48,351 nt of DNA from Parcubacteria group bacterium (GCA_028286545.1 JAQBRJ010000014.1:1-48351), one strand, 5' to 3'. Positions 9,665 to 17,308 are shown, numbered from the stretch's first letter. Program-made: numbers and translations. Notes: generated from the letters alone by a model not told the origin.

Positions 9665-9730
9665 AAGCCTTGAGCTTCGAGGCCTTTCGAGATTTTCTCG
9701 CGACCGCCGCCCGAAAGGGCGGCGGAAAAT
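9665..9730 (+). ncRNA. Candidate small RNA of about 65 nt
   Basis: Downstream of the 9630-9658 promoter candidate, three hairpins follow each other. The first is 9667-9683 (7 bp with one G-U), the second is 9688-9700 (5 bp), and the third is the strong 9-bp stem at 9704-9725 with a GAAA loop. No family is recognised. It could instead be only the murB 3' end and its terminator. Confidence 0.3.
9704..9730 (+). terminator. GC-rich hairpin terminator after murB
   Basis: CCGCCGCCC, loop GAAA, GGGCGGCGG (9704-9725) followed by AAAATTTTT. The U tract begins 4 nt after the stem. Confidence 0.7.
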
Positions 9731-9738
9731 TTTTATAC

Positions 9739-10128
9739 TTACGTGCCGTAAAGAGATTTAAAACCCTGTTTAATACGGGCAAAGTCGGTGTCGTCTAGTC
9801 TACCCATTTTCCTGTGTAGCCTCCTGTAATCAATGGAGCGTGCTTGATGCAGACATGCTGCAGCCTTTTGGCCTTGATGGACATAGTGCACGTACCAATT
9901 TCCATCATGTAGCTTGGTTGTTGCCGGAATCACAAAATAGAAGTTGTGTGAGAGTTTTATATAAATAATTGTTGGGCGACTAAAGATTTTACTTTTACCG
10001 TTTAATTCATGACCAACATTTTCTCCTAAATTTATCCACCACACATCACCTTCAGAGACATGCGGCGCTCTATGCAGCTTTGCATCTAACGCGCTTTTAA
10101 TTCGAATCCATTCTAAAAATCTTTTCAT
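9739..10128 (-). CDS. MazF/PemK-family toxin, no antitoxin seen
   Basis: 129 aa from the ATG at 10128, giving MKRFLEWIRIKSALD. The core GDVWWINLGENVGHE, then RPTIIYIKL, FYFVIPATT and LHQARSIDYRRL follow the order of the MazF/PemK barrel fold (GDVWxVxL, RPxxII, vxPxTs, lxQxRxID). Family members are mRNA-cleaving ribonucleases normally paired with an antitoxin encoded just upstream. Here the upstream side is AT-rich non-coding DNA with no antitoxin-like frame. It may be an orphan, a regulator, or paired with a distant antitoxin. Low GC against its surroundings suggests acquisition. The chosen start has TATCGT 6 nt upstream. Confidence 0.7.
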   Translation of the reverse strand: MKRFLEWIRIKSALDAKLHRAPHVSEGDVWWINLGENVGHELNGKSKIFSRPTIIYIKLSHNFYFVIPATTKLHDGNWYVHYVHQGQKAAACLHQARSIDYRRLHRKMGRLDDTDFARIKQGFKSLYGT

Positions 10129-10193
10129 GTGCACACGATACACAGGTAGTAATAAAATTTACGCATAAATTTTCTAAAATATTTCTGTAAAAG

Positions 10194-10202
10194 TTATCCA
10201 CA
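10194..10202 (+). promoter_or_regulatory. DnaA-box consensus match
   Basis: TTATCCACA matches the classical DnaA 9-mer exactly. It is single; no further box was found nearby, so a role in replication is only a possibility. Confidence 0.35.
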
Positions 10203-10262
10203 CAATTTATTTTTTGCGTACTAAAATATTTTTTGCGCGTAATAATAGATACAGAACACATT

Positions 10263-10310
10263 CGCGCACAAAATATTTTTTAACAGGCTTTGAAAAATAT
10301 TTTGTGCGCG
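10263..10310. repeat. 18-bp perfect inverted repeat
   Basis: CGCGCACAAAATATTTTT at 10263-10280 is matched by its exact reverse complement at 10293-10310, with a 12-nt spacer. It lies 44 bp before the Lys-rich protein gene. It could be an operator, a cruciform or a terminator for RNA running either way. Confidence 0.8.
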
Positions 10311-10353
10311 TGTGGGTCGAATATTAGTAGAAGTTATTTTCACTCATTGACCT

Positions 10354-10521
10354 ATGGCAGCAAAAAAGAAGGCTCGCAAGACGGTAAAGAAGGCAGTCAA
10401 AAAGACTGTTAAGAAGACCGTCAAGAAGGCCGCAAAGAAAACTGTAAAGAAGGCAGCTAAGAAGACTGTCAAGAAAGCAGTTAAGAAGACCGCAAAGCGC
10501 AAGACAGCTAAGCGCAAGTAG
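10354..10521 (+). CDS. Lys-rich histone H1-like DNA-binding protein
   Basis: 55 aa, starting MAAKKKARKTVKKAVKK and ending TAKRKTAKRK. Almost half of the residues are Lys or Arg, arranged as repeated KK-T/A-V/A units, with no acidic residue. This matches the AAKK-type tails of bacterial histone H1-like proteins (Hc1/AlgP-like), which bind DNA without sequence specificity and compact it. The strong terminator immediately after the stop supports a real gene, as does the regular alternation of synonymous codons across the repeats. The small size makes it easy to miss. A nucleic-acid-binding role is inferred from composition. Confidence 0.75.
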   Translation: MAAKKKARKTVKKAVKKTVKKTVKKAAKKTVKKAAKKTVKKAVKKTAKRKTAKRK

Positions 10522-10530
10522 TTCTCTTAG

Positions 10531-10567
10531 AAAAGAGCCGCTCCTAAAGGAGCGGCTCTTTTCTTTT
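10531..10567 (+). terminator. Rho-independent terminator after Lys-rich gene
   Basis: A 14-bp stem (10531-10544 with 10549-10562) with loop TAAA has a GC-rich core GAGCCGCTCC and ends in TTTTCTTTT. Confidence 0.9.
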
Positions 10568-10568
10568 G

Positions 10569-10587
10569 CATACCTTATATAGGTATG
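10569..10587. repeat. Short palindrome upstream of secA
   Basis: CATACCT and AGGTATG flank TATAT. It may be an operator for secA, whose -10 box lies 37 nt further on. Confidence 0.35.
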
Positions 10588-10623
10588 AGCTGCTTTGGAA
10601 CTGGAAAATAGCCCTCAAAAAGG

Positions 10624-10629
10624 TATACT
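10624..10629 (+). promoter_or_regulatory. TATACT -10 box of secA
   Basis: TATACT is 9 nt before the secA ATG at 10639, with no Shine-Dalgarno. Confidence 0.6.
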
Positions 10630-10638
10630 ACGGCCTAT

Positions 10639-13170
10639 ATGGCTACTTTTCTCGGACGCATGTTTAGTGCAAATCAGTCTGCTTCTTTTGTCCGAAGCGG
10701 CAAAAGCGTTGTAGACGCTGCTCAGGCACTCTCAGGCAAGCTTGAATCGCTCACCCAGCGGGAATTGAAGGATACGCTCGCCGAAGTACGCGAGCGAACA
10801 AACGGTGTGCCAACAGAGGATACTGATATCGCCACCGTATTTGCGCTCGTACGCGAATCTGCTCGCCGCACCCTTAACCAGCGTCACTACGATGTGCAGT
10901 TGCTAGGTGGCCTCGCGCTCGCTAAAGGAAAGATTGCAGAAATGCGCACGGGAGAAGGAAAGACACTCGTTGCAACGCTTCCGGCAACACTTCGTGCACT
11001 CGCAGGCCAAGGCGTGCACCTGGTCACCGTGAACGATTACCTCGCACGCCGCGACGCGGCGTGGATGGGACAAGTCTATGACTACCTCGGCCTTACGGTT
11101 GGTGTTGTAACGTCAGGTGGCGCATTTATGTATGACGCAACGCACGTAACCCCTGAAGACGATGTGGCACAAGACCAAGAAGGTTCATTCCGTGTTATTT
11201 ATGACTTCTTACGTCCAGCCACAAAGCGTGAAGCCTACGCAGCGGACATTACCTACGCTACGAACAACGAGCTGGGCTTCGACTACCTTCGTGACAATAC
11301 GGCATACGATGCCTTACAGATTGTGCAGCGCGGTCACCATTTCGCTATTGTCGATGAGGTCGACTCTATTCTTATCGATGAAGCACGCACTCCGCTTATT
11401 ATTTCAGGCCCATCAGGCGACGCTGAACAACTCTACGAACGCTTTGCTGCAATTGTAACGTCCTTCAACGAAGGCGAAGACTATTCTATAGACGAGAAGC
11501 AACGCGCTATACAGCTTACTGACGAAGGTATCGCAAAGGCTGAGCGCGCGCTCAATATTGAAAACCTCTACACCGAAGGCGGCATGAAGCTCGCGCACCA
11601 TTTGGAGACTGCGGTAAAAGCCAAAGCACTATTTAATAAAGACAAAGAATATGTCGTGAAGGACGGCGAAGTTGTTATCGTCGATGAATTCACAGGCCGT
11701 CTCCAGGCGGGTCGTCGTTGGTCAGAAGGTCTTCACCAGGCTGTTGAAGCAAAGGAAGGCGTGCCAATTCAAAAGGAAACTCGCACGTATGCGTCCGTGA
11801 CGTTCCAGAACTATTTCCGTATGTACGAAGCGCTTGCCGGTATGACCGGTACAGGCCTTTCTTCGGAAGAAGAATTTTATACCGTCTACAAGCTCGACGT
11901 GATCGTAATCCCAACGCATCGCGCTACGGCTCGTATCGATCATAACGATCTTATCTTCCAGACTAACCACGGGAAGTACACAGCGCTCGCACGTGAAGTA
12001 AAGCGATTGCATGAAAAGGGTCAGCCTGTGCTCGTTGGTACGGTCTCTATCGAAGACAATGAAGTGGTGAGTCAGTACCTCACAGACAGTAAGATTCCTC
12101 ATGAAGTATTGAACGCAAAGAATCATGAACGCGAAGGCGAGCTCATCGCACAGGCAGGACGTCTCGGCCGCGTAACGGTTGCAACGAACCTTGCAGGTCG
12201 CGGTGTCGACATTAAACTTGGCGGCGTGCCAGAAAGTAAAGAAGAGCATGAACAGGTTCTTGCTGCAGGCGGTTTGTTTGTGGTTGGTACGGAGCGTCAC
12301 GAAGCACGCCGCATCGATAACCAGTTGCGTGGTCGTTCGGGTCGCCAAGGCGACCCGGGTGAGACGCAGTTCTATGTATCTCTCGAAGACAAGCTCATGC
12401 GTGTCTTTGCCAACGACATGCTTAAACGCGTGATGGGCACCTTTAAGATTGCAGAAGACGAGCCAATTGGCAGCGGCATGATTAGCAAGTCGCTCGAGAC
12501 CGCACAGAAGCGTATTGAAGGCTTTAACTTCGACTCCCGTAAGCAAGTGCTCGCATACGATGACGTACTCAACACGCAGCGTCTTTCTATCTATCGCTCC
12601 CGCATGATTGCGCTTCTTGGTACGGATGAAGAGATCGCAAATCTTGTGCTTGAAATGGCTGGTGAGAATGAAGATGCGAAGGCTGCGTACGACGCAAAGC
12701 TCGCAGAATTTGGTCCGCAGCTATGGACTGGCCTCCTTCGTCGCCTCATTCTCCAGATCACTGACGCCTTCTGGCTCGAGCATTTGGAATACATGGATTA
12801 TCTCCGTCGTAGCGTATCGCTCCGTGCATACGGTCAGCGAGACCCGTTAATTGAATATCGTCGTGAAGGTCTGCACAAATTCCAGGACATGCAGGCTGGT
12901 ATCGCAGCACAAGTGCGCGAGGCGCTACCGCGTCTAGCGCCTGCCGACGAATCTCGCATCCTCGCTGAAGAAGCAAAGACCCGTGCGCAACTCGTACTCA
13001 CTGGCGCTGAAGATGGTTCTGACGCTGCACCCCAGGCACCCATGGTAAAAGAAGGTCCTCAATACGAGCGCAATGATACCGTCACCATCAAGAAGGGAGA
13101 GGAAACTCAAACCCTCAAATACAAGAAAGCTGAGAATCTTCTTGAGCAAGGTTGGACGATCGTGAGTTAG
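10639..13170 (+). CDS. secA: Preprotein translocase ATPase SecA
   Basis: 843 aa, the motor that drives unfolded proteins through SecYEG. Walker A is MRTGEGKT (residues 102-109), VTVNDYLARRDA follows, and Walker B is IVDEVDSILIDEARTPLIISG. The preprotein cross-linking domain and the second nucleotide-binding domain (TNLAGRGVDI, then ERHEARRIDNQLRGRSGRQGDPG) come next, followed by the helical scaffold and wing domains. The C-terminal tail lacks the cysteine-rich zinc/SecB-binding motif and instead ends in a charged, Lys/Glu-rich stretch. That is common in small-genome lineages without SecB. It is preceded by TATACT and followed by a hairpin. Confidence 0.97.
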   Translation: MATFLGRMFSANQSASFVRSGKSVVDAAQALSGKLESLTQRELKDTLAEVRERTNGVPTEDTDIATVFALVRESARRTLNQRHYDVQLLGGLALAKGKIAEMRTGEGKTLVATLPATLRALAGQGVHLVTVNDYLARRDAAWMGQVYDYLGLTVGVVTSGGAFMYDATHVTPEDDVAQDQEGSFRVIYDFLRPATKREAYAADITYATNNELGFDYLRDNTAYDALQIVQRGHHFAIVDEVDSILIDEARTPLIISGPSGDAEQLYERFAAIVTSFNEGEDYSIDEKQRAIQLTDEGIAKAERALNIENLYTEGGMKLAHHLETAVKAKALFNKDKEYVVKDGEVVIVDEFTGRLQAGRRWSEGLHQAVEAKEGVPIQKETRTYASVTFQNYFRMYEALAGMTGTGLSSEEEFYTVYKLDVIVIPTHRATARIDHNDLIFQTNHGKYTALAREVKRLHEKGQPVLVGTVSIEDNEVVSQYLTDSKIPHEVLNAKNHEREGELIAQAGRLGRVTVATNLAGRGVDIKLGGVPESKEEHEQVLAAGGLFVVGTERHEARRIDNQLRGRSGRQGDPGETQFYVSLEDKLMRVFANDMLKRVMGTFKIAEDEPIGSGMISKSLETAQKRIEGFNFDSRKQVLAYDDVLNTQRLSIYRSRMIALLGTDEEIANLVLEMAGENEDAKAAYDAKLAEFGPQLWTGLLRRLILQITDAFWLEHLEYMDYLRRSVSLRAYGQRDPLIEYRREGLHKFQDMQAGIAAQVREALPRLAPADESRILAEEAKTRAQLVLTGAEDGSDAAPQAPMVKEGPQYERNDTVTIKKGEETQTLKYKKAENLLEQGWTIVS

Positions 13171-13185
13171 ACAAAGGCATTTTTG

Positions 13186-13191
13186 TATAGT
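13186..13191 (+). promoter_or_regulatory. Candidate -10 box of obg
   Basis: TATAGT is 44 nt before the obg ATG, so unlike most genes here obg would have a 5' leader of about 38 nt. The leader contains the hairpin at 13206-13223. Confidence 0.4.
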
Positions 13192-13205
13192 AGAATGCAT
13201 AGAAC

Positions 13206-13235
13206 GTAGTCATAGCTGACTACTTTTCTATTTTT
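13206..13235 (+). terminator. Hairpin plus T-tract between secA and obg
   Basis: GTAGTCA, loop TAGC, TGACTAC (13206-13223), then TTTTCTATTTTT running directly into the obg ATG. It could terminate secA mRNA, or act as an attenuator or a translation-masking hairpin in the obg leader. Confidence 0.5.
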
Positions 13236-14237
13236 ATGGCATTCATCGACGAAGTAACTATTCACGCTAAAGCCGGCAAGGGTGGTGATGGCGTCGTGCG
13301 CTGGCTCCACATGAAAGGCCTCGAAAAGGGAGGCCCTGCGGGTGGCGATGGAGGTCGCGGCGGCGACGTCGTGGTTGAAGGTGTTCGCGACCTCGGGGCA
13401 CTTGCTACCTACCAGTTCTCGAAGAAGTTTAATGCTGAGAACGGATTCCCAGGCGAGAACAACAATAAGCATGGTGCAGATGGCAAGAGCGTAACGCTCA
13501 AGGTGCCTGTGGGTACCCTCGTAAAGAACGGCACGACCAAGGAAGTCTTTGAAGTTCTGGAGGAAGGGCAGCGCATTGTGGTCTTTAAGGGTGGTAATGG
13601 CGGTCTCGGTAACCCTTACTTTAAGGGTGCAACCAACCAAAATCCTGAACAATCTACGCCAGGCAAGATAGGTGGTTCAGGCGAGATTCACTTCACGCTC
13701 AAGATTATTGCTGATGTTGGGCTCGTTGGATTCCCGAATGCAGGTAAATCATCTCTCCTAAACTCGCTTACCCGAGCTCGTTCAAAGGTGGGTGCCTATC
13801 CTTTTACTACGCTCGACCCCCATCTCGGTGATTTATACGGTTACCTTATCGCGGACATCCCAGGACTTATCTCGGGAGCCTCGAGTGGCCGAGGTTTGGG
13901 TTCAAAGTTCCTACGCCACATTGAACGTACCGTACTTATTGCACATCTTGTCTCGGCTGAGCAAGAAGACCTCGCCAAAAGCTATGGTGAGATACGAACG
14001 GAGCTAGAATCCTTCGGTAAGGACTTGGCAGGGAAGAGAGAGATTGTCGTGCTTTCAAAAGTAGACCTTCTCACGCCAGAAGAACTAGCCGAGAAAATGG
14101 CACTGCTCAAAGAAGTCAGCGGCAAGCCAGTCTACGCACTTTCCATAATCGATGAGGACCTCCTCAAAGCGTTTTCAGACAACCTGGTCCAGGAGCTTCG
14201 TGCGACCAAAGAGCCTACGATCACCGAGGCAAGCTAA
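13236..14237 (+). CDS. obgE: Obg GTPase
   Basis: 333 aa ribosome-associated GTPase linked to large-subunit assembly. Residues 1-158 are the glycine-rich Obg domain ([22 protein letters not shown]). The G domain has P-loop GFPNAGKSS, switch [12 protein letters not shown], switch [13 protein letters not shown] and G4 as LSKVD in place of the usual NKxD. The stretch between switch I and the DxPG motif is shorter than in E. coli or B. subtilis Obg. The C-terminal OCT domain is absent. Together these point to a trimmed but functional CPR version. The ATG at 13236 follows a T-rich leader. Confidence 0.93.
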   Translation: MAFIDEVTIHAKAGKGGDGVVRWLHMKGLEKGGPAGGDGGRGGDVVVEGVRDLGALATYQFSKKFNAENGFPGENNNKHGADGKSVTLKVPVGTLVKNGTTKEVFEVLEEGQRIVVFKGGNGGLGNPYFKGATNQNPEQSTPGKIGGSGEIHFTLKIIADVGLVGFPNAGKSSLLNSLTRARSKVGAYPFTTLDPHLGDLYGYLIADIPGLISGASSGRGLGSKFLRHIERTVLIAHLVSAEQEDLAKSYGEIRTELESFGKDLAGKREIVVLSKVDLLTPEELAEKMALLKEVSGKPVYALSIIDEDLLKAFSDNLVQELRATKEPTITEAS

Positions 14238-14270
14238 GTTGCCACCACTCGACCCCCAGTTAGTAACAGT

Positions 14271-14295
14271 TGCGCTATGGCTACCCCATAGCGCA
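14271..14295. other. 10-bp hairpin after obg
   Basis: TGCGCTATGG and CCATAGCGCA flank a CTACC loop. No T tract follows, so it is not a standard terminator; it may protect the obg mRNA 3' end. The rest of the 133-bp gap to gatB holds only the tandem repeat at 14321-14347. Confidence 0.5.
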
Positions 14296-14320
14296 CCACA
14301 AGGGCACTTCAAATCCCTAA

Positions 14321-14347
14321 CTCGCAAGGGATTGCTCGCAAGGGATT
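14321..14347 (+). repeat. Tandem 13-bp repeat upstream of gatB
   Basis: CTCGCAAGGGATT occurs at 14321-14333 and again at 14335-14347. The preceding AATCCC can pair with either GGGATT. It ends 23 nt before the gatB ATG. CATACT at 14355-14360 may be the -10 box (10 nt spacing). Confidence 0.6.
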
Positions 14348-14370
14348 TTGGTCGCATACTGCTTTAACAC

Positions 14371-15804
14371 ATGACCTATCGCCCAACTATCGGCCTCGAA
14401 GTACACGCAGAATTGGCTACGGAGACCAAGATGTTCTGTCGTTGCAAGAACGATCCCGAAGCTTCAGAGCCGAATACAAACGTCTGCCCAGTCTGCCTCG
14501 CACACCCGGGCACACTTCCTGCTGCAAATCGCGATGCCATCCATCGCGTACTTCGCGTTGGCGCAGCACTCGGTTCCAAACTCGCCGACTACAGCGAGTT
14601 CGATCGTAAGTCATATTTTTACCCGGACATTCCGAAAGGATATCAGATCACCCAGTACGAATATCCATTCGTCGCCGGAGGTGAACTCGCAGGAGTCGCT
14701 ATCACTCGCGTGCACTTGGAAGAAGACACCGCCCGTTCGTCTCACGAAGGTGCCGGTAATACCAGTGAAGTAGATTTCAATCGTGCCGGTGTTCCACTCA
14801 TGGAGCTTGTGACCGAACCGGTCATTCACGATGCAAAGACTGCAGGAAATTTTGCACGTGAACTTCAGCAGCTTTTGCGTACGCTTGGAGCATCGCATGC
14901 AAATCTCGAGAAAGGCGAAATGCGCATCGAGGCAAACATCAGTGTTTCGAAAGATGACACGTTTGGTACAAAAGTTGAAGTGAAAAATTTGAACTCATTC
15001 CGTTCAGTGGAGCGTGCCATCGAGTTTGAAATCGCACGTCAGTCGAAGCTTCTCGATGAGGGAGGGAAGGTGTTGCAGGAGACGTGGGGTTGGGACGAAG
15101 TAAAACAGGAAACCTTCCGTCAGCGCTCAAAGGAGGGTAGTGCAGACTACCGTTATTTCCCCGAGCCAGATCTCCCGAAGATTCTTCGCAGCGACATTCC
15201 TGAATGGAGCGATGAGGCGCTCAAAGCATCATTGCCAGAACTTCCTGCTTCAGTACGCGCACGTTACCTAGCACTTGGCATGAAAGACGACGATGCGATT
15301 TTCGTTGCGTACGACACGACACGGCGTGAATTCTTTGATGGAGTGATTGCGGAACTTGGTGACGATACAAGTACACACACGCTCGCAATAAATTATTTTA
15401 TTTCTGATTTGAGTGGGCTTGCTGCAAATGTAACAACTGACACAGAGAGAAGTACTGCGACATATGGTGGTGTAACGTCAGAATCTTTTGCAGCACTTAT
15501 TCGCATGGTGAAAGAAAATAAACTATCGTCACGTGGCGCAAAAGATGTGCTCGCTCTCATGTTTGAGAAAGGAGGCGACCCTGAAGCGATTGCACAAGCG
15601 GAAGGTCTCATGCAGGTGAGTGATCCAGCAGCACTTGAGGCTGCAGTGCGTGGGGTCATTGAGGCCAACCCAGGCGTCGTAGAGGAGTACAAGGCAGGCA
15701 AGGAGGCGGGTCTTCAGTTCCTTGTTGGGCAGTCCATGAAGGCAACCAAGGGAGCCGGCAACCCAGCACTGTTGAAGGAGCTTCTTTTAAAGGAGTTGGC
15801 GTAG
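14371..15804 (+). CDS. gatB: Asp/Glu-tRNA amidotransferase subunit B
   Basis: 477 aa, the kinase/tRNA-binding subunit of GatCAB. It phosphorylates and helps amidate Glu-tRNA(Gln) or Asp-tRNA(Asn). The N-terminal IGLEVHAEL is the family signature. The zinc-binding cysteines are in CRCKNDPE and NVCPVCLAHPG. YFYPDIPKGYQITQYEYP and the AGVPLMELVTEP segment complete the catalytic core. The C-terminal 150 residues form the YqeY-like tRNA-binding tail. gatA and gatC are not in the window. A strong terminator follows, so gatB ends its own unit. Confidence 0.96.
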   Translation: MTYRPTIGLEVHAELATETKMFCRCKNDPEASEPNTNVCPVCLAHPGTLPAANRDAIHRVLRVGAALGSKLADYSEFDRKSYFYPDIPKGYQITQYEYPFVAGGELAGVAITRVHLEEDTARSSHEGAGNTSEVDFNRAGVPLMELVTEPVIHDAKTAGNFARELQQLLRTLGASHANLEKGEMRIEANISVSKDDTFGTKVEVKNLNSFRSVERAIEFEIARQSKLLDEGGKVLQETWGWDEVKQETFRQRSKEGSADYRYFPEPDLPKILRSDIPEWSDEALKASLPELPASVRARYLALGMKDDDAIFVAYDTTRREFFDGVIAELGDDTSTHTLAINYFISDLSGLAANVTTDTERSTATYGGVTSESFAALIRMVKENKLSSRGAKDVLALMFEKGGDPEAIAQAEGLMQVSDPAALEAAVRGVIEANPGVVEEYKAGKEAGLQFLVGQSMKATKGAGNPALLKELLLKELA

Positions 15805-15824
15805 AGAAAACCGAAAACGTTAGT

Positions 15825-15859
15825 CACAAAAGAGCGACTGAGTCGCTCTTTTGTGTTTT
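15825..15859 (+). terminator. Terminator after gatB
   Basis: A 14-bp perfect stem (15825-15838 with 15842-15855) with a 3-nt loop, ending in TTTTGTGTTTTC. Confidence 0.85.
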
Positions 15860-15936
15860 CTATTACCGCAATCGAGGGATACGAAGAGTCGTTTGCAACC
15901 CTGTTGATAGCAGTGTTAGTCGAGACAAGAAACCTA

Positions 15937-15942
15937 TATACT
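15937..15942 (+). promoter_or_regulatory. TATACT -10 box, leaderless
   Basis: TATACT is 6 nt before the ATG at 15949, the spacing expected when transcription starts at the A of the start codon. Confidence 0.65.
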
Positions 15943-15948
15943 ATCTAT

Positions 15949-16926
15949 ATGGATGAAATAACTATTCTCGACAAGACGTACATCTCGTCAAAGCGTGCAG
16001 CAGAAATTACTGGATATGCAAAGGATTACGTAGGGCAGTTGTGCCGCGAAGGGCACGTAGATGCAAAGATGGTCGGTCGTAGTTGGTACGTCTTCGAGCC
16101 CTCCATTCGCAAGCATCGCTTTGGTGAAGAGGCTGTAGTAGAAGAGGTGGCCCAGTCTGAGTCTGAGATACAGGAAGATAGTGCGTCTGTTGAAGCAGAA
16201 ACACCTGTGTGGGAGCCTTCTGTATACAAGTCAGAAGCGGTAGACATGATCCCGGAGCTAGAAACAGTCGCTCAAACCTCTCAAAGCATCTCAGAAGACA
16301 CGCACGCTACTCTTACTGACATGCAATCAGCGTGGCGCGAGTGGTTTGATCGGAAGCAAGAAGCCCGAATCGAAGCTCCTGAGCCTGAGTTATCGCTTCC
16401 AAGTGCGTACGATGATACCGAACTGCTCATTGAGGCACCAAAAGCTTTTGAATATGAGGCAGGCGAAGCATTGGAAGCTGTAAACGAGGACGAATTTTCG
16501 ATACCAATTCATAAAATGCAGACCGCAGAAGAGGATTCATTCCGTGAAGAGGAAGAAAATGATGATTATCAGGCCCCCGAGACGACTCCTGACAGTGATT
16601 ACGAGTCAGAATATGTCGTTCCTATACAACGCATTGCACAAGCACCCGTACAGGCAGTACGTTCAGAGGCATACGTAGCTCCTGAGCGTCCCATGGGAAC
16701 GATACGTAAGGAGAAGATCATTAAGCGCAAAACAAAGCGTACAAAGGCAGGGAAGCGAGGCGCCCGCACCAATGCTCCAATCATTGCCGGCTTAGTGGCG
16801 GTAGCAATGATCTCGCTCGCAATTGCAGCAGTTGGAACAGGATATGTAGAACGATATTTGAGTGGTCACGTTGTAAATAATCCCGTTGTTAATTTTCTCG
16901 TTGGAGACACGGAGTTCAAGCGATAA
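15949..16926 (+). CDS. HTH-linker-membrane protein, paralogue of the giant protein's N-terminus
   Basis: 325 aa. Residues about 8-50 (YISSKRAAEITGYAKDYVGQ, then LCREG and VGRSW) form a MerR/excisionase-like helix-turn-helix. About 17 of 36 positions are identical to the N-terminus of the 4848-aa protein encoded downstream. Residues 60-240 are a very acidic, low-complexity linker. A basic patch (KRTKAGKRGARTNA) precedes one membrane helix at about 276-298, and 25 residues follow outside. The layout (DNA-binding-like domain inside, single helix, short exterior) recalls ToxR/CadC-type membrane regulators, but that function is inferred. The start at 15949 is fixed by the leaderless -10 box; a longer frame overlaps the gatB terminator. 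Confidence 0.75.
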   Translation: MDEITILDKTYISSKRAAEITGYAKDYVGQLCREGHVDAKMVGRSWYVFEPSIRKHRFGEEAVVEEVAQSESEIQEDSASVEAETPVWEPSVYKSEAVDMIPELETVAQTSQSISEDTHATLTDMQSAWREWFDRKQEARIEAPEPELSLPSAYDDTELLIEAPKAFEYEAGEALEAVNEDEFSIPIHKMQTAEEDSFREEEENDDYQAPETTPDSDYESEYVVPIQRIAQAPVQAVRSEAYVAPERPMGTIRKEKIIKRKTKRTKAGKRGARTNAPIIAGLVAVAMISLAIAAVGTGYVERYLSGHVVNNPVVNFLVGDTEFKR

Positions 16927-16941
16927 ATATATAGTAAACAA

Positions 16942-16982
16942 ATAAAAGATTTCTTGTCTCGTTGAAACAAGAAATCTTTTAT
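16942..16982. terminator. Bidirectional terminator hairpin
   Basis: A 16-bp perfect stem, 16942-16957 with 16967-16982, loop of 9 nt. AAAAGA on the left and TCTTTTAT on the right give T-rich ends on both strands. Confidence 0.8.
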
Positions 16983-16990
16983 ATAGTTAT

Positions 16991-17027
16991 ACAATAACGC
17001 TCGCGGTGCTGCGGGCGTTATTGTTTT
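16991..17027 (+). terminator. Second tandem terminator
   Basis: ACAATAACGC (16991-17000) pairs with GCGTTATTGT (17015-17024), followed by TTT. With the previous hairpin it isolates the giant gene from upstream transcription. Confidence 0.75.
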
Positions 17028-17150
17028 ATCTAGGTACTAATAAATGCAAATGATTCGCATTTATCGGCTAGACATAATTTCAGATGCTCTCAAGGTAGCC
17101 TACACATTGATAAATAACGACAGAATGGCGATTTTTGTTTATGTTTGCAA

Positions 17151-17308
17151 CAAAGTGGCTCAAAGTATCAGCAAAGTTCATTAAAAGTTGTTGCTAAGAG
17201 GATCTTAACCCACTGAATATTTACTGGTAGAAAATGCACAAAGTAGGAAATAGAAAACCTGTGACCGAATGCGCGAATAATTAAAAATATTTCAGTATCA
17301 CTACTTTG
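17151..17308. promoter_or_regulatory. CAAAGT iterons upstream of the giant gene
   Basis: CAAAGT occurs at 17151, 17161 and 17172, spaced 10 and 11 bp (one helical turn), again at 17239, and inverted as ACTTTG at 17303-17308. The copies CAAAGTAG (17239) and CTACTTTG (17301) form an inverted pair. They could be operator sites for an HTH protein; this is inference. Confidence 0.35.

Larger units (their letters stand above)
10129..10353. other. AT-rich intergenic segment with DnaA-box match and inverted repeat
   Basis: 225 bp without a convincing gene. It holds a perfect TTATCCACA at 10194-10202, repeated AAAATATTTT tracts, and an 18-bp perfect inverted repeat at 10263-10310. The motif AAAATATTTT-x-TGCGCG appears twice as an imperfect direct repeat (10223 and 10294) about 71 bp apart. 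Confidence 0.6.

Noticed and set aside
10585-10611. Eight-codon frame MSCFGTGK before secA
   Set aside because: It sits after a TATAT palindrome and resembles other starts, but is too short to judge and has no supporting context.
11722-12546. A 274-codon minus-strand frame within secA
   Set aside because: It lies wholly opposite highly conserved SecA motifs; the translation is Cys/His/Thr-rich without family features.
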